Shown here in pieces: positions 56,366 through 63,809 of a stretch of DNA of 64,000 nt. The DNA lies in assembly GCF_000829465.1 (NCBI RefSeq), contig NZ_JXAL01000001.1, forward strand, positions 248,001 through 312,000, read 5' to 3'. Origin of the DNA: Cohnella kolymensis (GTDB lineage Bacteria > Bacillota > Bacilli > Paenibacillales > Paenibacillaceae). Position 1 is the stretch's first letter, and every line of letters begins with the position of its first letter. The translations under genes were made by a program, and so were the position numbers. The notes under the pieces are model-generated. The model made no database searches. It was not told the DNA's origin and saw only the letters and a list, made by a program, of their open reading frames with translations.

Positions 56366-56383
56366 CATATGGGTCGCATTGAA
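56366..56383. promoter_or_regulatory. Candidate LysR operator, copy 2 (upstream of the Rieske gene)
   Basis: CATATGGGTCGCATTGAA is the reverse complement of copy 1 with one change. It lies about 82 bases before the Rieske oxygenase start. Confidence 0.6.
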
Positions 56384-56464
56384 ACATACAATTTGTATTT
56401 ACATATGTAAGCGATTTAAAATCTGAGTTAGAATGCCGGTTATGATGGAAGGGGAAATGCGTTC

Positions 56465-57763
56465 ATGTTATCACATGAAGATAACGAATTGCTGACACGA
56501 ACGGGTTCTGGAACTCCGATGGGCGATTTGTTCAGAAGATACTGGATTCCGGCTTTAGAATCAGGAGAGCTGCCTGAACCGGATTGCCCTCCTGTAAGAG
56601 TAACGCTGCTTGGCGAACAACTTCTCGCGTTTCGCGATACGAACGGCGCGATTGGTCTGGTCGATGAATTCTGCCCGCACCGTAAAGTTTCCTTGTTTTT
56701 CGGCCTCAACGAAAATTGCGGTTTACGCTGCGCATACCATGGCTGGAAATTCGACACTACCGGACACTGTGTAGATATGCCGTCCGAACCGCCGGAAAGC
56801 AATTTTAAAGATAAAGTAACGATTAAGTCCTATCCGTGCGAAGAGCGCGGCGGGGTTATATGGACTTACATGGGCCCCCCCGAACTAAAACCCGAGCTGC
56901 CTGAGCAGGAATGGATGCTGGTACCGGATTCCCACCGCTTAGTCTCCAGAAGACTTCAGGAATGCAACTACTTTCAAGCTCTGGAAGGAGGCATCGATTC
57001 CAGCCACGTTTCCATCCTTCACGCCGGCTCCGTATTAGGACTGGGTGTATCGAAGGGCAAAAGTAAAGATCTTTTGGCCAAGGACACTTCACCAAAGTTT
57101 GAAGTTGCGGAAGAGGAATACGGTTTGCTGATCGGCGCGAAAAGAAAAGCCAATGAAGAAGAAAACTACTGGCGTATTACCCAGTTTCTGATGCCCTGGT
57201 ATACCATGATTCCACCTTTCGGAGGCGCTCCAAGAGGAGGTCATGCCTGGGTGCCGGTAGATGATGATAGTTGTATGACTTGGAGCTGGAGCTGGCGTCC
57301 GGATCAGCCTCTTACAGAACAGGATATGAAGAGGGAACTGTCCGGCCTCGGATTGCACCTGAAGCTGATTGAGGGAACGAAACGTACAATCGCTAATAAG
57401 GATAATGACTATATGATTGACCGCGAGGCGCAGAAGAATGGGTTATCGACCGCCGGTATCATCGGAGTTTCTGCGGAAGATCAGGCTGTTCAAGAAAGCC
57501 AAGGCACAATTGCCGACCGTTCGGCAGAGCGTCTGGGTACTAGTGACGCGGCGATTATTAAAGCGCGAAGAGTCGTTCTGAATGCCTGCAAGAATCTGAT
57601 GAACGGCATAGAACCTCCCGGCTTAAATCCGGAAACTCATAGAGTTCGCTCAGCCTCGGTGCTCCTTCCGAATAACGTTGCTTTCCAAGTGGGCGCGCAG
57701 AAACATCTGCATTTCACAATGGAACAACTGGAGCACGGTATGGCGGAGGAAGAAGTCGTTTAA
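56465..57763 (+). CDS. Rieske non-heme iron oxygenase, phthalate dioxygenase-like
   Basis: 432 residues. The Rieske [2Fe-2S] ligands are Cys70/His72 (EFCPHRK) and Cys89/His92 (RCAYHGWKF). The mononuclear iron site is GGIDSSHVSILH (Asp178, His181, His186). The length and LFRRYWIPAL start match the phthalate 4,5-dioxygenase/O-demethylase branch. These enzymes hydroxylate aromatic acids or remove methyl groups, using electrons from a separate reductase. No reductase or ferredoxin gene is present in the window, so a partner must come from elsewhere. GGAAGGGG lies upstream of the ATG. Confidence 0.9.
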   Translation: MLSHEDNELLTRTGSGTPMGDLFRRYWIPALESGELPEPDCPPVRVTLLGEQLLAFRDTNGAIGLVDEFCPHRKVSLFFGLNENCGLRCAYHGWKFDTTGHCVDMPSEPPESNFKDKVTIKSYPCEERGGVIWTYMGPPELKPELPEQEWMLVPDSHRLVSRRLQECNYFQALEGGIDSSHVSILHAGSVLGLGVSKGKSKDLLAKDTSPKFEVAEEEYGLLIGAKRKANEEENYWRITQFLMPWYTMIPPFGGAPRGGHAWVPVDDDSCMTWSWSWRPDQPLTEQDMKRELSGLGLHLKLIEGTKRTIANKDNDYMIDREAQKNGLSTAGIIGVSAEDQAVQESQGTIADRSAERLGTSDAAIIKARRVVLNACKNLMNGIEPPGLNPETHRVRSASVLLPNNVAFQVGAQKHLHFTMEQLEHGMAEEEVV

Positions 57764-57784
57764 TACCAATATAATTTCTCAAAA

Positions 57785-57820
57785 TCGAAATGGATGAGCA
57801 TACATTGTTCATCCATTCGA
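57785..57820 (+). other. Intercistronic hairpin between the Rieske and alcohol dehydrogenase genes
   Basis: AATGGATGA (57789-57797) and TCATCCATT (57809-57817) form a 9-pair stem with an 11-base loop, extended by TCG/CGA. It is not followed by a clean T-run, so it may be a stabiliser or operator instead of a terminator. Confidence 0.45.
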
Positions 57821-57864
57821 TGTTTTCGGAATGTTTTAGAACGAAACTAAAGGGAGTCGAGGTC

Positions 57865-58962
57865 ATGGGAAATAAAATTTTGGCAGCGGTTGCAGTTCAG
57901 CCTAGTGAGACGGAACTGCGGGAATTCGATATGCCTGAAATACATCCGGACGCCGGATTATTGAAGGTCGAAGTAGTCGGTGTATGCGGAACGGATGTCA
58001 CCTATTACAAAAAATCACCGATTCAAAGAGTATTGGGCCACCATATCGTGGGTCATATCGAAAAAATCGGAGACGCCGCGGCGGAGCGGTGGGGCGTAAA
58101 AATCGGCGACCGTGTGGCCATGGAAGAGTATATTCCATGCGGACTGTGCCAAATGTGCCGTACAGGACTGTTTCGTTTGTGCAAACAGACCGACCCTAAC
58201 AAGGGAGCTCTGCGATACGGCGTTACGCCGATCACCGTGTCGCCTTCGCTTTGGGGCGGTTTCAGCCAGTATATGTACCTCCATCCGAACGCTGTATTCC
58301 ATAAGATGCCGGATCATGTACCTGCCGTTGAGGCAGCCTTAACTTTGCCGCTCGCCAATGGTTTCGAGTGGATGTGTATCGAAGGGGGCGTTGGACCGGG
58401 TAAAACCGTGGTCATTCAAGGCCCCGGACAGCAAGGTCTTGCTTGTGCCTTAGCCGCTAAATATGCGGGCGCCGAATGCGTCATCGTGACCGGCCGCTCC
58501 AGCAGCGAAAAGCGATTGGAGCTTGCCCTAAAGCTGGGAGCGGATTACACAATCAATGTGCAAACCGAGGATCTGGAAACGAGAGTCCGCGAAATTACCG
58601 GCGGCAAAATGGCGGATCTGGTCATTGACGTAACTTCCGGCGGCAGCGAGCCGGTTCAGTCCTCCATGGCTTCGGCAGGCATGGGAGCAACCGTCATCTT
58701 CGGAGCCCATAAATACCAGAAGATTTCAGACTTCGATATCGATATGGCGATTAACAAAACTTTAAACATAAAAGGCGTGCGCGGCCACAGCTACGAATCG
58801 GTGGAAATGGCCATTCAATGCATTGCATCCGGCAAGTTCCCGCTTGGCATAATGAACTCTCATAACTACAAATTGAGTGACACCGATTTGGCTCTGAAAA
58901 CCGCAGGAGGCGAAGGCGAACCGTCACCTCTGCTCGTAACTGTTTCACCTTGGCAATCGTAA
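57865..58962 (+). CDS. Zinc-dependent alcohol dehydrogenase (MDR family)
   Basis: 365 residues. GVCGTDVTYY supplies a catalytic zinc Cys. VLGHHIVGHIEKIG replaces the usual GHE with GHH, an odd change at the Glu position. The structural zinc lobe CGLCQMCRTGLFRLC keeps four cysteines. Cofactor binding uses QGPGQQGLACAL. It is the medium-chain dehydrogenase fold, oxidising an alcohol with NAD(P). The ATG at 57865 has AAAGGGAG upstream; the in-frame extension to 57790 overlaps a hairpin. It follows the Rieske gene and may oxidise its hydroxylated product. Confidence 0.88.
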   Translation: MGNKILAAVAVQPSETELREFDMPEIHPDAGLLKVEVVGVCGTDVTYYKKSPIQRVLGHHIVGHIEKIGDAAAERWGVKIGDRVAMEEYIPCGLCQMCRTGLFRLCKQTDPNKGALRYGVTPITVSPSLWGGFSQYMYLHPNAVFHKMPDHVPAVEAALTLPLANGFEWMCIEGGVGPGKTVVIQGPGQQGLACALAAKYAGAECVIVTGRSSSEKRLELALKLGADYTINVQTEDLETRVREITGGKMADLVIDVTSGGSEPVQSSMASAGMGATVIFGAHKYQKISDFDIDMAINKTLNIKGVRGHSYESVEMAIQCIASGKFPLGIMNSHNYKLSDTDLALKTAGGEGEPSPLLVTVSPWQS

Positions 58963-58976
58963 TGCTATGTGAAAAG

Positions 58977-59008
58977 ACCGTCAAGCACACCCCGCCTGAC
59001 GGTTTTTT
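58977..59008. terminator. Bidirectional terminator between convergent genes
   Basis: ACCGTCA / TGACGGT stem with a 13-base loop, with TTTTTT on the plus strand and CTTTTC on the minus. It ends the alcohol dehydrogenase gene and, from the other side, the opuA operon. Confidence 0.75.
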
Positions 59009-59041
59009 AAATATATTTCATTTATCATTTCGTACCATTAC

Positions 59042-59905
59042 TTATTTTGCACCTTTGATCCAAGCATCGACTTTATCCGCATTTGCCTGCACCCAATCCT
59101 TGGCAGCGTCTTCGGGGGTTTTGCCTTCCTGGATGGCTATCATTACATTTGCCATCTCCTCTGGGGACCACTGGAACTGGTCAAGGACTGTATACGCGTC
59201 CTTCTTGTCCTCCTTCAAATCTTTGCGAACCAACGTATGAATCTGCTCATCTCCGCCATAAATCGCCTTTGGATCGTCCAAGTATTTTAATTCCATCTTC
59301 GCGAACATCCAGTGAGGTGTCCATCCGGTGATCACGATCGGCAGTTTTTTGTCGTACGCATTTTGCAGCTCCTGGGCCATGGCGGCGGAAGAACTCTCGA
59401 CAAGCGTATAGTCTTTTAATGCATATTCCGTCATGGCCTTTTCCGTAGCCATCATAATTCCAGCCCCAGGTTCAATGCCGATAATCTGTTTTTTAAGCGA
59501 TGAAGCGATGTCGGCATTATTCAAGTCTTCGATGGACTTAATATCCATATAGGCCGGTACTGTAAGACCAATCTTGGTACCGTCCAGATTCGCGCCTAAG
59601 TCTTCGATATCCGGCTTATATTTTTCCAGATAAGAGGCGTGCGTACTCGGAAGCCAAGCGGCCACCATGGCATCGGCGCTTCCATCCGCGACTCCCGTCC
59701 ACATAGGACCGGCATCCACTTGAAGCATCTCCACCTTGTAACCGAGTTTAGATTCAAGCACTTCCTTAACCACATTGGTGCTGGCTATCTCAGAGTCCCA
59801 TGCAACGTAAGCGAGTTTAATCGTTTTGTCTCCCGCCTTATCGGAACAGCCCGCAAGCAACGCAACCACAAATACAATCGATATGAACAAACTCCATTTC
59901 TTCAA
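59042..59905 (-). CDS. opuAC: Glycine betaine/proline ABC transporter substrate-binding lipoprotein
   Basis: 287 residues with a lipoprotein signal (FVVALLAGCSDK). The mature part has IKLAYVAWDSEIASTNVVKEVLESKLGYKVEMLQVDAGPMWTGVADGSADAMVAAWLP, typical of OpuAC. Trp and Tyr residues of the betaine cage are present (AWDSE, GPMWTG, GWTPHWMF). The start is a TTG at 59905 with GGGAG about 10 bases upstream. It is the third gene of the opuA operon; betaine capture is a strong family assignment, while preference for other osmolytes is open. Confidence 0.9.
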   Translation of the reverse strand: MKKWSLFISIVFVVALLAGCSDKAGDKTIKLAYVAWDSEIASTNVVKEVLESKLGYKVEMLQVDAGPMWTGVADGSADAMVAAWLPSTHASYLEKYKPDIEDLGANLDGTKIGLTVPAYMDIKSIEDLNNADIASSLKKQIIGIEPGAGIMMATEKAMTEYALKDYTLVESSSAAMAQELQNAYDKKLPIVITGWTPHWMFAKMELKYLDDPKAIYGGDEQIHTLVRKDLKEDKKDAYTVLDQFQWSPEEMANVMIAIQEGKTPEDAAKDWVQANADKVDAWIKGAK

Positions 59906-59923
59906 AAAAATACACTCCCTCTC

Positions 59924-60751
59924 TTATTTTTTCTTGAACGCACTTTGCGTCAAGCGATCAAGCAGAATTGCCATGATTACGATTGCGATGCCTGCTTCGA
60001 AACCGATTCCCGTTTTGGCTTGGGTCACCGCACGGTAAACTAAAGCGCCGACACCCTGTGCGCCAATCATGGAGGAAATGACAACCATCGACAGCGAGAG
60101 CATAATCGTCTGATTAATGCCGGCCATAATAGTTGGCAACGCCAGCGGCAGCTGCAGTTTCACTAATTTTTGCATTGGCGTAGATCCGAAAGCGTCGGCG
60201 GCCTCCACCAGATCAGAAGGAACCTGCCGGATTCCGAGATTCGTCAACCGGATCGTGGGTGGGATAGCAAATATAATAGAGGCGATGACGCCAGGCACCA
60301 CTCCAAGAGAAAAGAAGGAAACAGCTGGCAGCAAATAGACAAAGGCCGGCATCGTCTGCATGAAATCCAAGACCGGGGTAAATATATTTTGAACACTATT
60401 GCTGCGTGCACACATGATTCCGATCGGCACTCCTGCCACAACAGAAAGAATAGACGCCGTTAATACCAAGGATAGCGATTGCATAGAGGGTTCCCACAAC
60501 CCCAGGTTATCGATCAGCATCAACCCTATAAATGCAAACAGCGCAATTCTCCACTTGCCGATCCAATAAGCCAAAATCGAAAATAGAATAATAAGCACAA
60601 TGGCTGGAACAGACAACAGTACTGTTTCTATTGCGTCGACCATCGTACCTATGACGGCACGTATAAAGTCAAACAACGGTTCAAAATTTCCGGTAAGCCA
60701 ATCCTCTAATGTTTCGATCCAATCGCCAAGAGGCAGTTTGGGTATGTTCAT
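59924..60751 (-). CDS. opuAB: Glycine betaine ABC transporter permease
   Basis: 275 residues. An amphipathic N-terminus (MNIPKLPLGDWIETLEDWLTGNFEPLFDFIR) precedes about six helices, and the EAA loop reads EAADAFGSTPMQKLVKLQLPLALPTIMAG. This is the OpuAB/ProW type. Its ATG overlaps the stop of the ATPase gene (ATGA at 60748-60751). It forms the membrane channel of the osmoprotectant importer. Confidence 0.92.
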   Translation of the reverse strand: MNIPKLPLGDWIETLEDWLTGNFEPLFDFIRAVIGTMVDAIETVLLSVPAIVLIILFSILAYWIGKWRIALFAFIGLMLIDNLGLWEPSMQSLSLVLTASILSVVAGVPIGIMCARSNSVQNIFTPVLDFMQTMPAFVYLLPAVSFFSLGVVPGVIASIIFAIPPTIRLTNLGIRQVPSDLVEAADAFGSTPMQKLVKLQLPLALPTIMAGINQTIMLSLSMVVISSMIGAQGVGALVYRAVTQAKTGIGFEAGIAIVIMAILLDRLTQSAFKKK

Positions 60752-61946
60752 CGCGCAGCACCGGCTTCCGGAACGGTATTGCCGGCAAGTGCCGAGAGAA
60801 CGGCGCCTTTGATAATAATACCTTTCAATTTGTCATGCTGATCCACTACCGCCAAAGGAAGTCTCGCTTCAGCCATGATCTCAAACAATTCGTTCAGCAG
60901 CGTTTCCGGCATCACCCACGGGACATTGACTTGCATGATTTCTTCGATAGTTTTGTTTTGTCTAACAGCCAAGGTGCGTCATCTGCCGTAACAACGCCCA
61001 AAAGTTTCTTTTCCTTGTCCGTTACATACAAACTGGAAACCCCATTGTCTCTCATTAACTGCAAGGCCACCCGCGGACCCCGCTCAGGTGTAATGGTTTC
61101 CGGTTGAAGCATGACATGCGCAGCCGTGAGCACTTTAGACAAATCCACATCCTCAACGAAACGCTCGACGTATTTATCTGCCGGCTGGATCAGAATTTCT
61201 TCAGGCGTTCCGATTTGGACAATTGAACCGTCTTTCATTAGTGCGATGCGATCTCCAATCCGCAATGCTTCGTCCAGGTCATGTGTGATGAAAACGATCG
61301 TCTTTTTCATCCTTGCTTGCAGCAACAGAAGTTCTTGCTGCATATCCTTCCGTATAAGCGGGTCCAGTGCACTAAAGGCTTCATCCATAAGTAAGATGTC
61401 AGGATCGTTGGCGAGACCTCGGGCCAATCCTACTCTCTGCTGCATGCCGCCACTCAGTTGATCCGGGCGGCTGCTCTCCCAACCTTCCAATCCGACCAAT
61501 TTGAGTGCATTTTGTGCAAGCTCTTGCCTGTTCTTTTTGTCGATATCCTGCACTTCCAATCCGTATTCCACATTGCCAAGCACAGTTCGGTGGGGAAACA
61601 AAGCGAACTTTTGAAAAACCATGCCGATGTTTTTTCTCCGAAGCTGACGCAGCTCGTTGGGGCTCATTTGCACGATATCTTTACCATTGAACAGCACTTG
61701 CCCCGACGACGGTTCAATCAACCGGTTCAACAAGCGAACCAATGTGGACTTCCCGCTTCCGGACAACCCCATAATGACGAATATTTCCCCCTGTTGAATG
61801 GAAAAGTTTGCCTTATTGACGCCAACCGTCAATTTGGTCTCCTTATAAATTTTCTCTTTGGACCATCCTTCCCTTAGCAGTTGCTCGGCGCGATTCGGTT
61901 CTTGGCCAAATATTTTGGTAAGCTGTCTTACTTCAATAATGGACAT
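60748..61946 (-). CDS. opuAA: Glycine betaine ABC transporter ATP-binding subunit, frameshift in the CBS tail
   Basis: The ATPase domain is complete: KFSIQQGE-like start, Walker A GLSGSGKSTLV, signature LSGGMQQRVGLAR, Walker B ILLMDEAFSALDP, and ITHDLDEAL. It continues into tandem CBS domains (ERFVEDVDLSKVLTAAHVM to LYVTDKEKKLLGVVTADDA). The frame then shifts at about 60971-60977. The second CBS half (TIEEIMQVNVPWVMPETLLNELFEIM) continues in another frame to 60748. CBS domains in OpuA sense ionic strength or c-di-AMP, so the break affects regulation more than ATP hydrolysis. CAGGAGG precedes the ATG. A ydaO-type riboswitch lies upstream. Confidence 0.88.
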
Positions 61947-61965
61947 GTCATCCTCCTGTACTTAT

Positions 61966-61999
61966 ACAAAAAAAATAAAAAAAGACCCATACAAGGGTC
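61966..61999 (-). terminator. c-di-AMP riboswitch terminator upstream of opuAA
   Basis: GACCC / GGGTC stem with loop TTGTAT on the minus strand, followed by TTTTTTTATTTTTTTT. It sits between the aptamer (62036-62168) and the opuAA start, as the expression platform. Confidence 0.8.
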
Positions 62000-62035
62000 C
62001 GAGGACAAGCGGAAGCGCAGCTCCGCCTGAATCAA

Positions 62036-62168
62036 GTTGACCCACCTAACGACTGACGAGGTTAGCTGACGGGCTCGGGATAGATGGATCCCTATGGCCC
62101 TTTCGGACCGACTCGCCCCTGAAATTTGGTTCCCCCGCTTTCCGGCTATACCGGAAATTAAGCCTTAA
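62036..62168 (-). ncRNA. ydaO/yuaA-type cyclic-di-AMP riboswitch
   Basis: On the minus strand the conserved segments appear in order: CCGG...AGCCGGAAAG, CGGGGGAACC, AGGGGCGAGTCGG, AGGGATCCATC, GAGCCCGTCAGCTAACCTCG and a closing GTTAGGTG. These match the ydaO motif. It precedes the opuA operon. High c-di-AMP would favour the terminator at 61966-61999 and lower osmolyte uptake, as known for other ydaO-controlled transporters. Ends were set by eye. Confidence 0.88.
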
Positions 62169-62219
62169 GATTAATACAAAGTATAGCAAGCAAGTTATTT
62201 AGTACCATTATTAATAGCA

Positions 62220-62248
62220 ACTATAACAAAATAACGAATATCTGACAA
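62220..62248 (-). promoter_or_regulatory. SigA-type promoter of the opuA operon
   Basis: On the minus strand TTGTCA (62248-62243), a 17-base spacer and TATAGT (62225-62220). Transcription would start about 45 bases before the c-di-AMP aptamer. Confidence 0.65.
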
Positions 62249-62293
62249 CTTTAAAATTTTAATAAGGTTGTTTGTAAATAATTGTATTATAAA

Positions 62294-62728
62294 TCATTTC
62301 ATCTTTGCATAGTTCTTTACTGCGTTAATAATGGCCTCTGCATTCCACTCCACGATGATGTCAGCATTTTGTTTGACGATGAAGGAACTTCGGTCAGCCT
62401 CGAATCGCTCAACGGCAATTAGCGGTTTATTCAACTCATCTTTACATGCGATCAACTCTTTATTGACCCATCGGCTGTATGTGGAGTAGACTCCGCATAT
62501 CAGGATCACGGCGTCGCAAAACTTCATTTTGTTTTTAATTGCTTCATAAAGTTTTCTTTCATCCTTAGATTTATTTATAGGATGGTGACTGGAAAGTGAA
62601 TTCCAAACATAGTCAAAATCATCCCTCGACCCCAACAAAGAGTCCAACTCTTTGTAAGCATTGTTATCGTTCCATGCATGACTTAAATATAAGTTGTAAC
62701 GATAACTGAATTCTTTTGTTAAAGACAC
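62294..62728 (-). CDS. ThsB-like TIR domain protein (orphan)
   Basis: About 144 residues from a GTG at 62728: SLTKEFSYRYNLYLSHAWNDNNAYKELDSLL, later KMKFCDAVILICGVYSTYSRWVNKELIAC and KPLIAVERFEADRS. This is the TIR-like fold (DUF1863 type) of Thoeris ThsB proteins, which make a cyclic ADP-ribose-type signal on phage infection. No ThsA effector (SIR2/SLOG or other) is next to it, so it is an orphan. A SigA-type promoter at 62817-62845 places the mRNA start after the longer in-frame option (62845). AGGGG lies 10 bases before the GTG. Confidence 0.75.
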   Translation of the reverse strand: MSLTKEFSYRYNLYLSHAWNDNNAYKELDSLLGSRDDFDYVWNSLSSHHPINKSKDERKLYEAIKNKMKFCDAVILICGVYSTYSRWVNKELIACKDELNKPLIAVERFEADRSSFIVKQNADIIVEWNAEAIINAVKNYAKMK

Positions 62729-62765
62729 TTTTTCATAACCCCTTATCTTGACCAAAATAGACAGA

Positions 62766-62789
62766 TGGAGCCCTTGTTGACAGGCTCCA
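62766..62789 (-). other. Leader hairpin upstream of the ThsB-like gene
   Basis: TGGAGCC / GGCTCCA with a 10-base loop, lying in the untranslated leader between the promoter at 62817 and the GTG start. Only weakly T-rich sequence follows, so a terminator is uncertain; it could regulate translation. Confidence 0.4.
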
Positions 62790-62816
62790 CCGGATAAAAA
62801 ATTATTAATTTTTATT

Positions 62817-62845
62817 AGTATATCAGACTCGCACCTGACTAACAA
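62817..62845 (-). promoter_or_regulatory. SigA-type promoter of the ThsB-like gene
   Basis: On the minus strand TTGTTA (62845-62840), a 17-base spacer and TATACT (62822-62817). Confidence 0.6.
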
Positions 62846-62881
62846 CCTAATATTATAATAAAATTGTTTGTATAAAAATGT

Positions 62882-62921
62882 ATCTAAAATAAGAAAGCCG
62901 CCAAGGGGACCCTTAGCAGCT
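62882..62921 (-). terminator. Terminator after the BusR-like gene
   Basis: AGCTGCTAAGG / CCTTGGCGGCT form 11 pairs including G-U pairs around a 4-base loop, followed by TTCTTATTTTAG on the minus strand. It lies 15 bases past the stop codon. Confidence 0.7.
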
Positions 62922-62935
62922 CGAATAAATTATCG

Positions 62936-63587
62936 TTATGAACGTGCTTTGTTTATAAATTCTTGTGTTTTATCGAATACTTTCTCATCGCCCACAACAA
63001 CCAAGACATCATCTTCTCTTATGACAACATGTGGACCTGGAGAAATTGAAACGTTCGTTCCGCGACGCAGAGCGATGATGGTTGCTCCTGTGTTTTGCCA
63101 AAATTGAAGGTTACCAATCGTATTACCTATCACGTGTGATTGTGGTTTAATTTTTTAATTCAACAGGATTATATGGCCTCAGGTTCTGCAAACGGTCAGA
63201 TGCATCGATAATTTCTACCAACAGCGACTCAAAACGCCGGTCAATTGTTTGTTTTTCATGCAATAACATTTGCAAATCCTGTTTAAGGGAATAAACGGAT
63301 TTTAGATAATTGTTTTTGGTGATATATTCGTAGGCCTTACTACTAGATATGATTGTGATCTCTTTGCCTTGCGATACGGAGACAATTTTCTCTTCTTTAA
63401 GAAGTCCCATGGCTTTACGGATTGTTTCCGGAGAAACATGGTACTGTCCGGCTAACAAAGATCGTCCGGAAATCTTACTGTTAACAGGCATCTCTCCGCT
63501 TACGATTCTTTGGGCAATATCAAGTGCTATGGATTTATAGCCCGCCTTTTCCGCGTCTGACATTCGTTCATTCTTCCCCTTGTCCAT
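62936..63587 (-). pseudogene. BusR-like c-di-AMP-responsive regulator (GntR HTH plus RCK_C), frameshifted
   Basis: The first piece (146 residues) has a GntR winged helix (YKSIALDIAQRIVSGEMPVNSKISGRSLLAGQYHVSPETIRKAMGLLKEE) and a coiled linker. The second piece (65 residues) is an RCK_C/TrkA_C domain (TGATIIALRRGTNVSISPGPHVVIREDDVLVVVGDEK). Removing one base from the six-T run at 63151-63156 joins them as PVELKIKPQSHVIGNTIGN, about 212 residues. This is the BusR layout, in which RCK_C binds c-di-AMP and represses glycine betaine uptake genes. It lies 1.3 kb upstream of opuA. The start at 63587 lacks a good ribosome site; the ATG at 63563 follows AAGGGGAAG. Confidence 0.83.
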
Positions 63588-63760
63588 TGAATTCGCGTTA
63601 TTTCAAGACAAGCATACGCCTTTCAATTCAGGAAGTAAATCGAAACTGAGCGACTTTAAGTTATAGAAATATGAAAATTACGCGCGCTGTGTATGTAACG
63701 GTTATAATTGAGACAAAAACTGATTTCTTGTCCTCCGACAATGTTTGATTAATAGGAAAA

Positions 63761-63797
63761 AAAAAGCAATCTGGATATGACCTCCAGATTGCTTTTT
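63761..63797 (-). terminator. Terminator of the partial coiled-coil gene
   Basis: AAAAAGCAATCTGGA and its complement form a 15-pair stem with a 7-base loop, followed by a T-run on the minus strand. It lies 13 bases past the stop at 63810. Confidence 0.85.
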
Positions 63798-63809
63798 GAC
63801 GTCTGACGA

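Noticed and set aside
62036-62168. T-box or SAM riboswitch upstream of opuA
   Set aside because: No T-box bulge sequence or S-box core is present; the ordered ydaO motifs fit better, as does the osmolyte gene downstream.
62729-62845. Longer start for the ThsB-like gene at 62845
   Set aside because: This start overlaps the -35 of the promoter at 62817-62845, and the extension contains a leader hairpin and no TIR sequence.
62294-63587. A complete Thoeris anti-phage system
   Set aside because: Only the TIR component is present. The neighbour is a GntR-RCK_C regulator, and no ThsA-like gene lies within the window.
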